Shown piece after piece: positions 37,401 through 48,870 of a stretch of 64,000 nt of DNA. A model generated the notes under the pieces. The model made no database searches. It had not been told where the DNA came from and saw only the letters and a program-made list of their open reading frames with translations. This DNA comes from Phaseolus vulgaris (Eukaryota; Streptophyta; Magnoliopsida; Fabales; Fabaceae), in assembly GCF_000499845.2 (NCBI RefSeq), contig NC_023754.2, forward strand, positions 19,904,111-19,968,110. Direction: 5' to 3'. Positions within the stretch are counted from its first letter, which is position 1. The number at the start of each line of letters is the position of its first letter. The translations under genes were made by a program, and so were the position numbers.

Positions 37401-38757
37401 TGCAGCAGAGCTGAGGGTGTCACTTATCATCAGGTTCTACCATTGTAGATGACAAAAGGGAAGAAAGATTAATGTTCAAAAGTGTGTGTAATGAAAAAAC
37501 AAAAGTTGTTGGTAATGTTTTATGAACTATGTTGTTTTTCCACTTACTTCACCTCCATGATTTAGTGATACCAAGTAGTCCACAATAGGTTGTGTTTTAG
37601 TCCGTTTCCCGCTAAACCTTGAAGTTAAGAACTTGGAAACAAAATGGAGCCCATTTCCAATTGAAGAAGGCAGAGTCAAGTTCGGAATAGGGAAATCAAA
37701 TGCTCCAAAGTCTGCTTCAAATGCGTTTTCATCGTTTGCCCTGCAGCATCGACCCAAGTTAATGTTCAAAACAAAAGTGCCAAAATAATTAGTCTTGCTT
37801 CTAGGGACTATTTTCATGTGGCAAGGTAAAGTATTGAACACGGTTTATATATTTCTTACATTGAGAATGGAGACCCCACTAAATATGGTCAGTCAAGTAC
37901 TAATAATATGATTATCAAAACTCCATAAATTTGTTACATACACTGGGCTAGTGCTTCTCTAGTCCTACACTCAAAAGGAAAACAATGTATATATTAATAT
38001 GATAATGACATACTTCAATTTATTATCTGTCATTATTCTATTTGTTCTTTTTTGTCTGTCAACATAAATTTCATATCTTACGCTACTAACCCGCTACACA
38101 AGAAATAAAAAAGCTACAAGATTGTCTTATATAATGATAATAACGAGTGAAAACCTGAACTGGGATGAGTAGGTTTGTTAAGAAAATAAATGCAAATGGG
38201 GAGAAGGAAGATACTAAGAGAAGTTGTTTAGAAGGTTAATCTATTGCAAAACTTGGAAAAATGAAGAGAAATGACAAACCATTCTTCGTCATATACGCTT
38301 TCCTTGAATTTGAGATAATCTGTGGAAGTGATTGGTTCAACTGAAAGATCCTCAGAGCTCACTCTTACAAATTCCCAAACTCCAGGATTTGGCCTTACTG
38401 CAAAGGCGACATAAGGTGGATCAACAGCAGCTTCCTGCAAGTTTAAGGAGCTCAACATTATAATCCAAATGCTAAATAATATCACATTGTAACATACACA
38501 AGAAAAAGCAAAGAGAAAACCTGTGTACAACTCAATAAGAAGCCAAGGTTCCCCTCTAATACTTGATTTCTCTGAATGTTGTCATCTATAACATGCTCCA
38601 TTTCTTCCATCAAGTCATGAAGCTTAATAATCCTTCTCCCCTTCTCAATGTACTTAGCAAAACACCTCTTCACATGGTGCCTACTTGGCCTCAATGTCTC
38701 ATCAGGCATGTCATTAGTTACCAATTCTTTATCTCTAAAGATCGGTGAAGAAGCCAT
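34493..38757 (-). CDS. SUS: Sucrose synthase, SUS6/7 type with C-terminal extension
   Basis: Thirteen coding exons in transcript order: 38521-38757, 38280-38434, 37548-37740, 37318-37436, 37023-37239, 36828-36923, 36569-36742, 36372-36482, 36101-36267, 35664-35888, 35000-35566, 34733-34871 and 34493-34633; 2541 nt, 846 residues, all GT-AG. The enzyme reversibly converts sucrose and UDP to fructose and UDP-glucose, feeding cell-wall, callose and starch synthesis. Residues to about 560 form the plant sucrose synthase domain ([31 protein letters not shown]); the GT-B glycosyltransferase half follows with [12 protein letters not shown] (R581, K586) and the E-x7-E pair E677/E685 in [12 protein letters not shown]. 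The last ~45 residues ([13 protein letters not shown] to the basic tail) extend beyond the usual ~805-residue length, as in the SUS5/6/7 class linked with phloem sieve elements and callose. It appears intact. Confidence 0.95.
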
Positions 38758-40260
38758 TTCAAGAATGAGATAATGATAATGATAATGAAGGAATTAAGGT
38801 TTGGAAATTCCTATTTTTGTGGCTCTAAGGAGTTGTGCCTCCTTCTCAATTTATACGCTTGGCTATTTACGTGAACATTATTGTTATGATTGGTGAGATA
38901 GCTTTTTGGGATGAAATTGGCCCCACGACAGAGGTGCAGGAGTTGAGGAAGAACATTTGCATGGACAATGTGAATGGTATCTGTAAGTCAGAATTATTCT
39001 TTTCTTCTATGTGTCTAGTTGTTGTTGTGGTATATGTTTGTATGAGATCATGAGAAAAAGAATATGCAAAAGTTGCAATCTTCTTCAAGGCATTTGCATT
39101 GTATGATACCTAGCTGTTGAGTTTCGTCCAAGATTGTTCAGTGTCAGTCTCTGCTAAAAAAGTTTCGATTTAGAATAACTACAAAAGCTTTTTTTTTCTT
39201 TTTTTCATAGGTGCACCCGAAATCTTTTCACCTGTTTATTGTTTTTTAAATAGTTTTTATATTTGTTACTGTACTATGAAACTATGAAGCTGAGACACTT
39301 CTCTTAAATGGCGTGTTGGATACTCGTATCAGACACGACACTCGTATGACACTTGTAAGACACATATTCATGAAGTGTCTAATTCAACAAGTATTTGTTG
39401 GTTTTCTGAGAATTATAGTACGGTTCTAACACAATTTAAAAAATAAAAACTCAAACTTATTGTATAAATTTTTATTATGATTATAAAAATAAAAAACAAT
39501 CATTTTGAACCAGTTATGAAAAACATCTTTCTACTTCAAAAAATAATTTAAAACATACTTATGCACATAAATATTTATTGTCAATTTATATGATTTATAA
39601 TATATATATATACATATATTCGTGTCCTACATTTTAGAAATTATACATATTTTCGTGTCTGTGTTGTATTACAAAGGTAATGAATTCTTTAAATCTAATT
39701 TAATTAACGACTCAATAATTTTTCACATACTTATATATTATTAAATATTATAATAATCGAAGTGGAATCTTTAAATAAAATGTCACTTTTACAAATGTAA
39801 TTACTGTTTTCTCAATAAATAGTTTATAACAGTACTGAGATATAAAAAAAATATAAATATGTTATTATCTTTTTATTGTTTAGAGATGCTGTTTCAAAAT
39901 AAAAAATGAGGAGATTTAAAAAAAAACAATTTGTTTTAAAATATAACATAATTTTTTAAATCGTTTTTTAAATAATATCTGTGCTATTCGAAATATGTAA
40001 ATTGTGTATATTTCATATAATTCTAGAAAGTATACTTTAAATTGTCTATTACCATTATATTATACTTTAGAAAATATTTGATATTTTAAAATGCATAATT
40101 AATAATTTTCTTGGTTCTATTTTAACTTAATGCAGTTCGAAATATCACTCATATTTTTTTTTATCTGTAATATGTATTGAAAAACTTTTAAATACATTTT
40201 TTTTTAAATAATGTTTTTTGGTATATGTACGGGCCATAGGAAGAAAATCCTTTTTATTTG
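38758..40260. other. Sucrose synthase upstream region and spacer
   Basis: The first few hundred bases are the promoter side of the sucrose synthase gene. A dispersed repeat copy follows at 39307-39675, then AT-rich DNA. The open frames here are short and unsupported. Confidence 0.5.
39307..39675 (+). repeat. Dispersed ~400-bp repeat, copy C
   Basis: Same orientation and wording as the copy at 7730: GACACTCGTATGACACTTGT at the left, TATTATGATTATAAAAATAA in the middle, TTCGTGTCCTACATTTTAGA at the right. Confidence 0.65.
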
Positions 40261-40274
40261 GACCGGATTGTATG

Positions 40275-40420
40275 TGGGCTAAGCCAGTAATGGACAGAAA
40301 GGGCCCACTAGATCATCGCCGTTAACCTCTTTCAAAATCAAAGAAACCCTAATTTTGGATTTCAACGGCGCATTCTTGTTTCACCTTTTATAAGAACCCT
40401 TCATCCTTGCATTACACATT
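40275..40420 (+). promoter_or_regulatory. Pol II promoter with Site II and telo-box elements
   Basis: TGGGCT at 40275, GGGCCCA at 40301 (Site II, TGGGCY) and AAACCCTAA at 40344 (telo-box), followed by a TATA-like TTTTATAAGAA at 40386. This combination is typical of plant ribosomal protein and snoRNA genes and fits the snoRNA array starting 400 bp downstream. A transcription start near 40410-40420 is inferred. Confidence 0.7.
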
Positions 40421-40804
40421 AGCCACTCTTCTCTCGCAAAGTATCAATCTTTCAGGCTGTCTTTGATTAAGGTTTCGTTTTTGTGTTATGGGTATGCCTC
40501 ATTTGTGTATGTGTAGGCGTCATTTACTGATTACCTGTGCTCTCATCTTGGTGGGTACTGCGTATGAGCTGACGCTATAGCAATTCCTTTCTGCAATCTC
40601 TACAGTACTGTTTCTTCTTATTGTCTCAGTTTCCATTGCAGAGCGGGAAAATTCATTCCTTGATTCAAAGATTTCTAAATTTTACTTTTTTGCTTCTATT
40701 TTCTGTAGTTTTTGGTTATATGCTTGGAAGTAGTCGGTTTATGATGCATGCTCTTTTGTGGTTTTTGAATATTGATATAGATGTGAATAGTGGTAGAGTT
40801 GTAA

Positions 40805-40918
40805 AAAAGATGTGATGAGCCTTTCCCCATATGATCGAAGTTGATTCTAACTGTGCTATTATCATAATTCTGTCTCATATATTGAGTATTGAATTTCCAA
40901 GCCAGAACTCTGATCTCT
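40805..40918 (+). ncRNA. Box C/D snoRNA, divergent first copy
   Basis: C box GTGATGA at 40812 and D box CTGA at 40910, with AGAT/ATCT able to pair outside them. It shares CTTTCCCCATATGATCGA and CCAAGCCA with the six copies downstream but is longer and diverged in the middle, so it is either an older family member or decaying. Confidence 0.6.
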
Positions 40919-41045
40919 CTATCGATTCAATTTTATGTTATATTAGAATTTCAATATGTTAATTAATGTGAACATGGTTTTATTACTTGTTAGATGTAAT
41001 TTGATGTTTGTTTGTGTTAATGTATGTTAATGCGTAGCACTGTTT

Positions 41046-41140
41046 GATGGATGTGATGATTATTTCCCCATGTGATCGACGCTGAACATACTGTGCGATT
41101 TTTCTCTTTTGAGAAACCAAGCCAATGAATCTGATCCATC
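41046..41140 (+). ncRNA. Box C/D snoRNA copy 2
   Basis: Terminal stem GATGGA/TCCATC, C box GTGATGA (41053), internal CTGA usable as D' (within GACGCTGAACA), small hairpin TTCTC...GAGAA, and D box CTGA (41131). The spacer before D reads AAACCAAGCCAATGAAT. Box C/D RNAs guide 2'-O-methylation of rRNA or snRNA in the nucleolus; I could not assign a target. Confidence 0.82.
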
Positions 41141-41267
41141 TTTCCTTGTTTTTAGATTTTTATATTAGAATTTCAAGATGTTAATTAATGTGAACATGTT
41201 TTTTTTACTTGTTAGATGTAATTTGATATTTGTTTGTGTTAATGTATGTTAATGCGTAGCACTGTTT

Positions 41268-41362
41268 GATGGATGTGATGATTATTTCCCCATGTGATCG
41301 ACGCTGAACATACTGTGCGATTTTTCTCTTTTGAGAAACCAAGCCAATGAATCTGATCCATC
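41268..41362 (+). ncRNA. Box C/D snoRNA copy 3
   Basis: It appears identical to copy 2 and lies exactly 222 bp downstream of it. C box at 41275, D box at 41353. Confidence 0.82.
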
Positions 41363-41489
41363 TTTCCTTGTTTTTAGATTTTTATATTAGAATTTCAAGA
41401 TGTTAATTAATGTGAACATGTTTTTTTTACTTGTTAGATGTAATTTGATATTTGTTTGTGTTAATGTATGTTAATGCGTAGCACTGTTT

Positions 41490-41584
41490 GATGGATGTGA
41501 TGATTATTTCCCCATGTGATCGACGCTGAACATACTGTGCGATTTTTCTCTTTTGAGAAACCAAGCCAATTAATCTGATCCATC
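41490..41584 (+). ncRNA. Box C/D snoRNA copy 4
   Basis: 222 bp after copy 3. It differs by a base just before the D box (CCAATTAAT instead of CCAATGAAT). C box 41497, D box 41575. Confidence 0.82.
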
Positions 41585-41797
41585 TTTGCATGTTTTTAGA
41601 TGCTTATCTTTGAATTGATATTTGTTTTTGAAGTGGTGGCATTTGTCTTTTTCTTGTGCCGTTATGTAAGCGCATTGTGTTGTTGAATTTTAATTCATGT
41701 TTGTTTTGAATATCGTAGCATTTATTGGAAATTTCATGGGTAGTATAATTCATTATTAATTCAACTAATGCAAAATAAAATTATGGGCTGATTGCAT

Positions 41798-41892
41798 GAT
41801 GGATGTGATGATTATTTCCCCATGTGATCGACGCTGAACATACTGTGCGATTTTTCTCTCTTGAGAATCCAAGCCAATTAATCTGATCCATC
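41798..41892 (+). ncRNA. Box C/D snoRNA copy 5
   Basis: C box 41805, D box 41883, stem GATGGA/TCCATC. Small changes in the hairpin (CTCTCTTGAGAATCC). Its flanks differ from those of copies 2-4, so it is outside the perfect 222-bp array. Confidence 0.8.
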
Positions 41893-42088
41893 TTTGCATG
41901 TTTTTAAATAGTGGAAGCCATTGTCTTTTTTATGTGTAGTTGTGCAAGAGTCTTGTGTTGTTGAATTTTAATTCATATTTGTTTTCGTAGTTCTAGCAAT
42001 TATTAGAAACTTCATGTGATTATATAATTCATTATTAAATCAAATAATGAAAATATGACTCAAAAATGAAACTATGGGCTGATTGCAC

Positions 42089-42183
42089 GATGGAAGTGAT
42101 GATTATTTCCCCAGATGAACGACGCTGAACATACTGTGCGATTTTTCTCTTTAGAGAAACCAAGCCAATTCATCTGATCCATC
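42089..42183 (+). ncRNA. Box C/D snoRNA copy 6
   Basis: Stem GATGGA/TCCATC, C box 42096, D box 42174. The first spacer has changed (CCCCAGATGAACGACG) while the second spacer AAACCAAGCCAATTCAT is kept, which suggests that the D-box guide is the selected part. Confidence 0.8.
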
Positions 42184-42396
42184 TTTGCATGTTTTTGAAT
42201 GCTCGTCTTAGATTTGATGTTTGTTAAGTGGTAGCATTTGTTTTTTTCATTTACCGTTATTCAATATCTTTGTGTTGAATTTTAATTAATTTCTGTTTTT
42301 GAAGTCGTAGCTTTTGTCTTTGAACAAATATTGCAAGCTTCATGGATTATATAATTCATAATAAAATCAATTAATGAAATTACGGACTGATTGCAA

Positions 42397-42491
42397 GATG
42401 GAAGTGATGATTATTTCCCCAGATGATCGAAGCTGAATATACTGTGCGATTTTTCTCTTTAGAGAAACCAAGCCAATATATCTGATCCATC
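42397..42491 (+). ncRNA. Box C/D snoRNA copy 7
   Basis: Stem GATGGA/TCCATC, C box 42404, D box 42482. The first spacer reads CCCCAGATGATCGAAG; the segment CTGTGCGATTTTTCTC and the AAACCAAGCCAAT spacer are kept. Last copy of the cluster. Confidence 0.8.
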
Positions 42492-43538
42492 TTTGCATAT
42501 TTATATTTGATTGTTTGTTTTGTTAGTGTATGTTCTTGAGTAAGTACTAGGGTTTGTGAATACATTTGTGATTAAGTTGGAGAAGTGATCAAGGGGGGTA
42601 TAACATTACGTATTTACGTATTTGGATATTCCCATTTGTTCTAAGAATTATTCTCCAGATAACAAATAGCAGGAGTTTAATGCTTGTGCCGCATTGCATG
42701 TGGACTGCAAGTTTGGCTCTTCTGTTACATATTCTTATTTCTCATGTTCTTCTGTTAAATTCCTGTTTGTTTATGTTGATTTGCTTGTGGATTTTAAGTT
42801 TGGCAAAAAAAAGTCTATGTTAAGCGAATACACATTCTATGAGAAAATAATTTCTTTTGAGGTACACCCTAAGAAGATTTAAATAAGCTGTTTGGTATGT
42901 CGGATCAAGCTTGGATTCACTATACAAGTTCGACGGATTATAGAATTTGAATATATAAAAAGCACAGAAAAAAAAATTAAAAATCATTTCTTAAATGATG
43001 CATAATTAAAAGAATTACAAGAAAAAAAGCTTTGAAGATGATTGAAGTAAAATTCTATACTGACTAAACTCTAAATTCTAAATCTGTTGGATCAAGCTTG
43101 GATTAAGTATACAAGTTCGACGAATTATAGAATTTGAATATATAAAAAGAACAGAAAAGAAATTAAAATAATTATTTCTTAAAAGTTGCATAACTAAAAG
43201 AGTTATAAGAAAAAAAGAATTGAAGATAAAGGAAGAAAAATTCTATCCTGTTCTCATTACTGACTACTTAAGGGAAAGTAGAACAAGTTACCTAAGAAAT
43301 TATGAATAGAACTTTTAACTCTTATTCTTGACCATTCATAAGTTACATAAGAAATTGGAGCATGAAAGTAAAATAGGTGTTTCTGCGTGCCATAATAACA
43401 CGCCTTTATTGCAAAATTAAAATACTCCCAAGCAATTTTCACTTGACACATAAATTAAATGATATGATGAAGTATCAAGTCAAAATTGATGGGGATGATA
43501 TAATTGTAAACTATATAATAAATTGTCTGATCTTTAAA
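42492..43538. other. Spacer with a 187-bp direct duplication
   Basis: After the snoRNA cluster comes ~400 bp of unassigned DNA (possible transcript 3' end), then at 42902-43255 two diverged copies of a ~187-bp unit starting GGATCAAGCTTGGATT. No gene recognised. Confidence 0.6.
42902..43255. repeat. 187-bp direct repeat, two diverged copies
   Basis: GGATCAAGCTTGGATT at 42902 recurs at 43089; both are followed by TATACAAGTTCGACG, ATTATAGAATTTGAATATAT and AAGAAAAAAAG. Confidence 0.8.
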
Positions 43539-45272
43539 TCAGTGAACCATATTCTTTAACTTCTTCCAAGCTGGCCTGCTTGAAATTTTCTCCCACCAAG
43601 CATTGACATTCTTCCTCTGGGTGACCAAGTGGCCAAGTTTTGCTTCCTCAATAAGATGTCCAAGCCCTGGAAGGTGGCTGAGATCAGCCAAAGAGAAATG
43701 ATCTCCTGCAAGATATGTGCTTTCAGAGAGCCTACTTTCATACACATCAAGGACCTTCCCTATATCTTCTTCACCTTTTTTTGCTAAGGCCAAATCCCCA
43801 ACTTTTCCCATCTTTGGTAGGATCACAAGTTGAAGCATTATAGAGAAGCACAAATTATTGAAGTTGTGTGCTTCTACTTCTAGCCACTGCTCAACCAAGG
43901 CCCTTTCCTCCAAGGTTTTACCCAATAGTTCAGTACCACGATCTGCATATTTTGTTGCATAGTACCTTATAATAGCTCTTGACTCTGCATAAACAACACA
44001 ACATAAATAAGGTTGTGCTGATCACACGGTAACAAAATATTCCTACATCGGTTTCTGTGATGTTACTTTGTCAGATTGAACTACTTCATAGCACATAGTT
44101 AATTTTTTTATCAATAGCTATGAAGAAATGGATGATGACTAAATATTTTTTGGAAGATCATTAAAAAAGGAATAACATAAAAGGTTTAACCCAAAGTATT
44201 TGATTGAATTACCAAAGAGCCTGAAATCTCCATCTTCCACAACCGGAACTTGACCAAAGGGCTGCAACAATTTCAATCCCCCTTAGTTATCAAGGCCAAG
44301 TAACATATAAACTAAACTCTAAATATTTTATGAAATATAGTCAGGTTTAATTGGAACTTCGTTTTTATAAAATTCACTGTATTAAAATTTGGATTATAAA
44401 TATGTTTCTGACAAAGTAATTTCTTTATTATGATCCAGTTCATCCATACATAAATTTATTTAATCTATTTATTATCAAAATAAATAAATAAAATATATTG
44501 CTCAAAGCCATCCGTTTAATTTTATAGATGGTTAAGGTTCATCCATTATTTTTTTTTATCAAAATTTACCCTTTTAAAAAAATTTAAAATATGTTACATA
44601 TATTATTTTGAATTTTTTAATGCAATTTTAAAACTGCATTTTAGAGATGTTATTATTTAGTAGATCGGACAAATTCGGAATTTTTATTAAAATTTTAAGG
44701 AATTAATATATGTGTTTTATCTTATTAACTTATATTCGGACTCGTCCCACACACATATTTTTATAGGGAGTTTAATATTCATTAATAAAAAAAATTATAT
44801 TATATGAAAATATCATATAGTAATATATAAAAAATATCATAAAACTAAATATATTAATTTTGTTAGGAGTAAAATAACTTGAATGTATACATGTATCTTA
44901 TGTTATGAAACATATACACTTTAACTTTAATTGTTTAACTTGTTCTTTTTTTGGTTATTTACGTTTAATTCCTTTGTATTATGTTATAAATCGGAGAAAA
45001 TCTAAATTTTGATTAAAAAATTATTTAAAATAAAGTAATATATGTGTTTTATCTTATTAACTATAATTTAGAAGAAAATGAAAAGTTGAAAGTGTGTGTG
45101 AAAAAAGGTAGTATGAGTGAACCTGTAGGAGAAGGAATTGAGGTGTCTTTTGTTGTCCTTGTTGAAGATCAATGTGCACAAGTTGAAATTCTACTCCTTT
45201 CTCCAAGAGGCACACCATCACTCTTTGAGGGCATGCTGCCCTTGCTTCACCATACACCTTCACCACCATCAT
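43539..45272 (-). CDS. GSTF: Phi-class glutathione S-transferase (GSTF11/12-like)
   Basis: Three exons in transcript order: 45123-45272, 44213-44261 and 43539-43984; 645 nt, 214 residues (213 if the second of two adjacent ATGs at 45269 is used). The N-terminal thioredoxin-like domain has VKVYGEARAACPQRVMVCLL, the glutathione-site phrases PFGQVPVVEDGDFRLFESRA, and the cis-Pro. The helical domain has LEVEAHNFN and LADLSHLPGL, and the protein ends near RPAWKKLKNMVH. Phi GSTs conjugate glutathione to electrophiles or bind flavonoids; the GSTF12/TT19 branch helps anthocyanins and proanthocyanidins reach the vacuole. The usual phi active-site Ser appears replaced in the RAACPQRV segment, as in that branch, so a carrier role is possible (inference). 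A TATA-like stretch lies upstream near 45330. Confidence 0.93.
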
Positions 45273-45419
45273 TCAACTTTCTATACTCAAATGCACCAAT
45301 CTTACTTATTTCTTGCTGCCACTGCAATAATATATATATACACATTGGGAAACTATAACTATAGTTATAGCTACAAATGCCACTTCATTTATTGCTTTCT
45401 TTCTGCACTTAACTTTCCA

Positions 45420-45480
45420 CCAACTGCATGCTGCAACCAACTGCATGCTGCAACCAGCAGCACGGGGGTTGCCACGTGAC
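45420..45480 (-). promoter_or_regulatory. Promoter block of the GST gene: repeated CAACTG and a G-box
   Basis: A 17-bp unit, CCAACTGCATGCTGCAA, occurs twice in a row (CAACTG at 45421 and 45438), followed by a G-box CACGTG at 45473, about 150-200 bp upstream of the GST start codon. CAACTG/CAGTTG is a MYB core and also an E-box; with the G-box this is a MYB/bHLH-type layout. Function is inferred. Confidence 0.45.
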
Positions 45481-48400
45481 TACTTCTTCCTCCCCTTTCA
45501 TGCAAATCTTCTTTCACCCTCTAACCCTAATTCTAATTATAACCTCTCCTTTAAGCAACATTTTAATACACCTGTCCAACTTTAGTATTTATCACTAATT
45601 TAATTACACTCCTAATTTTGGAGACAGACAGATTTTAATTACATTTTTCATTTTCAAAATATAGGATTAGACTCTTTTTTCTGTAATAAATAATATATAA
45701 TGGTATAGTTTAGTTTATATTTGTTAGTATAAAAACATTCGTCCATAAATCCCAACCAAATTAATTAGAATTTGTTTTATATATAAATTTTCTATATTTT
45801 TTCCAATACGAACCAACCTTAAAATAATCGTTTTTAACTTTTAGATGAATATTTTTATATATTTTTCATTGTTTTATTATATTGTGTAGAGTGTAGATTC
45901 AAAAAGATTGGGTGTAGAAAAAAATTTCCTGAATTAAGTTGACCGAAAAGGGATCTAATACCTGGATGTAATTTAATTTTAAAATGTAAATCGAAACGTT
46001 GGGCTGAATGTTTTTGGACCCAAGAAACATGGCTGTTTTCCTTTTGTGAGTTTCTTTCTGTACCCTACATTTTAAATCTTGCACCCTTATAAAAACAAAA
46101 ATCCACAATAAAAACGGAACTATATATCTGAAAACAAAAAAAAAAAATTACTTACCTTATTCTCCAGAGAACTGTCAAGAGAAACTACTGAACCACCACC
46201 AAGTCGTCGGAGACATCATCGATCACCACGAAGAGAAACATCTTCCTGTGCCAAGAGATGGAGTAGTGTCACCGTTGAGAGAGCAATGCAGTCTCTCTGG
46301 GTGCAATCTGTGTGCAAAGGAAGAAGAAATGGTAGAATGTGGGTGTTGTATGCATTTTAGAGTGTTTCAAAAATATTAAGGATAGGTTTCTACATTGTGG
46401 GTATGCAGAAAGAAAAATGTACGTGTGCAAGAAGAAACTTCCTTTTCTTTTTGTAGTTTCTTGGCTGACCCAAATTTTCTTGAGCCTAGAAACTATCTTG
46501 TTGGTGATATTCACAACGTTGTTTTTTCTCTTCACATTACACGGATTTTTTTTGTAAATTTTCTTAACGATTATCCTTTGAAAATTACTCAAATTAGTTT
46601 TTATCATAAAGCTCATAGTAATATACAGTTAGTTTTCTTTATATATCTAATATAAATATATTCAATAAAAACTAGTTTCTTTTGTAAACTAAAAGAAAAA
46701 TCAACTGGTTTCTTCTGTAAAGTAAAAAAAAAAATCATATAAATCTAATAGAATATGTTAGGATAGATTCTAATATCATTTAAAAAAAAATAATAATTGA
46801 ACCTCACAAATCACTTATATACTTTAGTTTAATTATATATTTTTAATTAATGTAAGATTTGAAACTCCATGAAAGAAGAAAGAATGACAGTACAAAATTG
46901 AAAGGTCTAAAAAAATAAAGAAGATCAATACTTATGAAAGAGAAAGCAAGAAAGTTTTTGAAGATGACGAGGTGGAGCCAAGGGAGTCTAGAAGGTGGTT
47001 GAAGGATGATGGTGGTTGTGTGAAGAGAGAAGTGAAAAACAAATTGTATATTGAAACATAAATTCTTAATAGAAACAAATCAACCTTCAGTCACACTTAA
47101 TTTTTCAACTAAATTACTTTAAAATAAGTCCTAAAAAATTTCAACATTCCCTTTCTTGTACGTTAGGGAGGCAGCTTTTGTTAATGCAGTGGGCATCATA
47201 TTAAGTAAAGAACAAACATGTTAAAAGCACATAATTTTTTCCATAAAGATGCCGGCTACATGCTTGTTAAAATGACAAAAGTTAAAAGGCAAGGACAAAG
47301 TTGACAAACATTAGGCTTTTGTAACTAAAGTGAGAACAATGTGAAAACAATATCCTGAAGAACAGAAACGAGTGAAATTTGAAAATTCTCCCAAAGAATA
47401 TTAGCATTGGGTTCTGTCTTAGAAGGAAGGCTGAGTCCAAATTACGATACATTGTTTTCATGTTAAAAGTCATTTAATGCTTCCACCATTTCCACCATTC
47501 CACCATCAAAGGTTTAATATATACAGTTGAGAGATGTGACTTGTGTTGTATTAGAAAACTACTATTCTTTCATTCTAAGTCTCATATTTCTCCAGATATT
47601 TCTGACTGCGTCTTCTGCAACTTGGAAAACTATCTTTATGCTGTCTTCAATGAAGGTCAAGAAAATCTCCTCAGACTTCTAACATCTATTATATGTTTAC
47701 AACTTCTAATCTAATAATTTAAATAATTTTATAATTTCAATCTCTCTTTAATTACCTATCACACGATAATATACTTATTATTTAAAAAATTAAGTAATTT
47801 AAATTATTTAATAAAACGTTTAGTATTGTTATCTCATATTTAAGAAATATATAATTATTATGCATAAAGTATATTCCTTCAATTTGATACTGTTCCCGCA
47901 ATTGACGTTTTCGTACAAACAATTGACTCGTGTCGTTTTCGTGATTTGTTGTAGTTTGAGAAATTTATAATTCATTTTACGAAAATACTTAATTTAATAC
48001 CAATATTGTAATAGTTTTCTTTAATGTGATACAACTTGTGTCATTTAATATTGACACTAAGAGTAATAGTTTAATGAATTTTTAATTGAGTTGTATAGTT
48101 GATTGATTGGATTTGGTAAATGTATTAGATTAATGAATTATGACTTAAATTAATAATTTGTTACATGTGTTAATAGTATGAAACAAATATGCCTAGTTGT
48201 TAGATAGTTTTATTTTCTTGAACATAATTAAGATATAGAAATATCTATTAAAATAATTTAATTCTGTAAACGAACCTCGTTTATTTTTAGGGATGAATTA
48301 TATTGACTCTCGAATGCAGATATTTGGTTAAAAAACCTAAATGGTATCAATTAGAATAAATTTTAATATACAATATATATTTTTAAATGTGCAGCCATGT

Positions 48401-48870
48401 ATGATTTAAGGATGTTACTGTACTAATTATTCATTATTTTTTATTTATAAAAACTATTTTATTTAATGTTAAAATCCTATTTTCTTTTATTATTGCATAT
48501 AATTCGATTATTTCTAAAAATATTATTAAATTCGCTATAAAAAAATGTTCCTAAAACAAAGGATAAAAAATCACTAATTAAGTTGTTTTAAATTTTCATT
48601 TAATGAGTTATTATTATTGTAACGATTCTACTGTAATTAACATAAATAGTTATAATAGCATAAATATTATATATATATATATATATAATTCATTCACATA
48701 AATTATAAATACATACAATAATTCAAAAATAAAATCATTAATTATTTTTATTATTATTATTATACAAATCAAATATATAAAAATTGAGAAAAAAAATTCA
48801 AATAAGAACTGTTGTACTCTTTCTATTACTAGTATGCAGAGTTGATTATTTATTAATATTATTATATGTT
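45481..48870. other. AT-rich spacer, no gene recognised
   Basis: About 46150-46620 has somewhat higher GC and short open frames on both strands, but none matches a family I know. (TA)n runs occur near 48668-48690. Nothing else is supported. Confidence 0.5.

Larger units (their letters stand above)
40920..41590 (+). repeat. 222-bp tandem repeats carrying snoRNA copies 2-4
   Basis: Each unit holds one snoRNA plus a spacer with the words TTAATTAATGTGAACATG, ACTTGTTAGATGTAATTTGA and TGTTAATGCGTAGCACTG. Units are almost identical, pointing to recent unequal crossing-over or gene conversion. Confidence 0.9.

Noticed and set aside
40490..40582. Short ORF (about 30 codons, MGMPHLCMCRRH...) at the start of the snoRNA transcript
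   Set aside because: Too short and without recognised similarity; the transcript is better explained as a snoRNA precursor.
46269..46655. Overlapping frames on both strands near 46.3-46.6 kb
   Set aside because: None matches a family I know, and neither splice sites nor a codon pattern is convincing.
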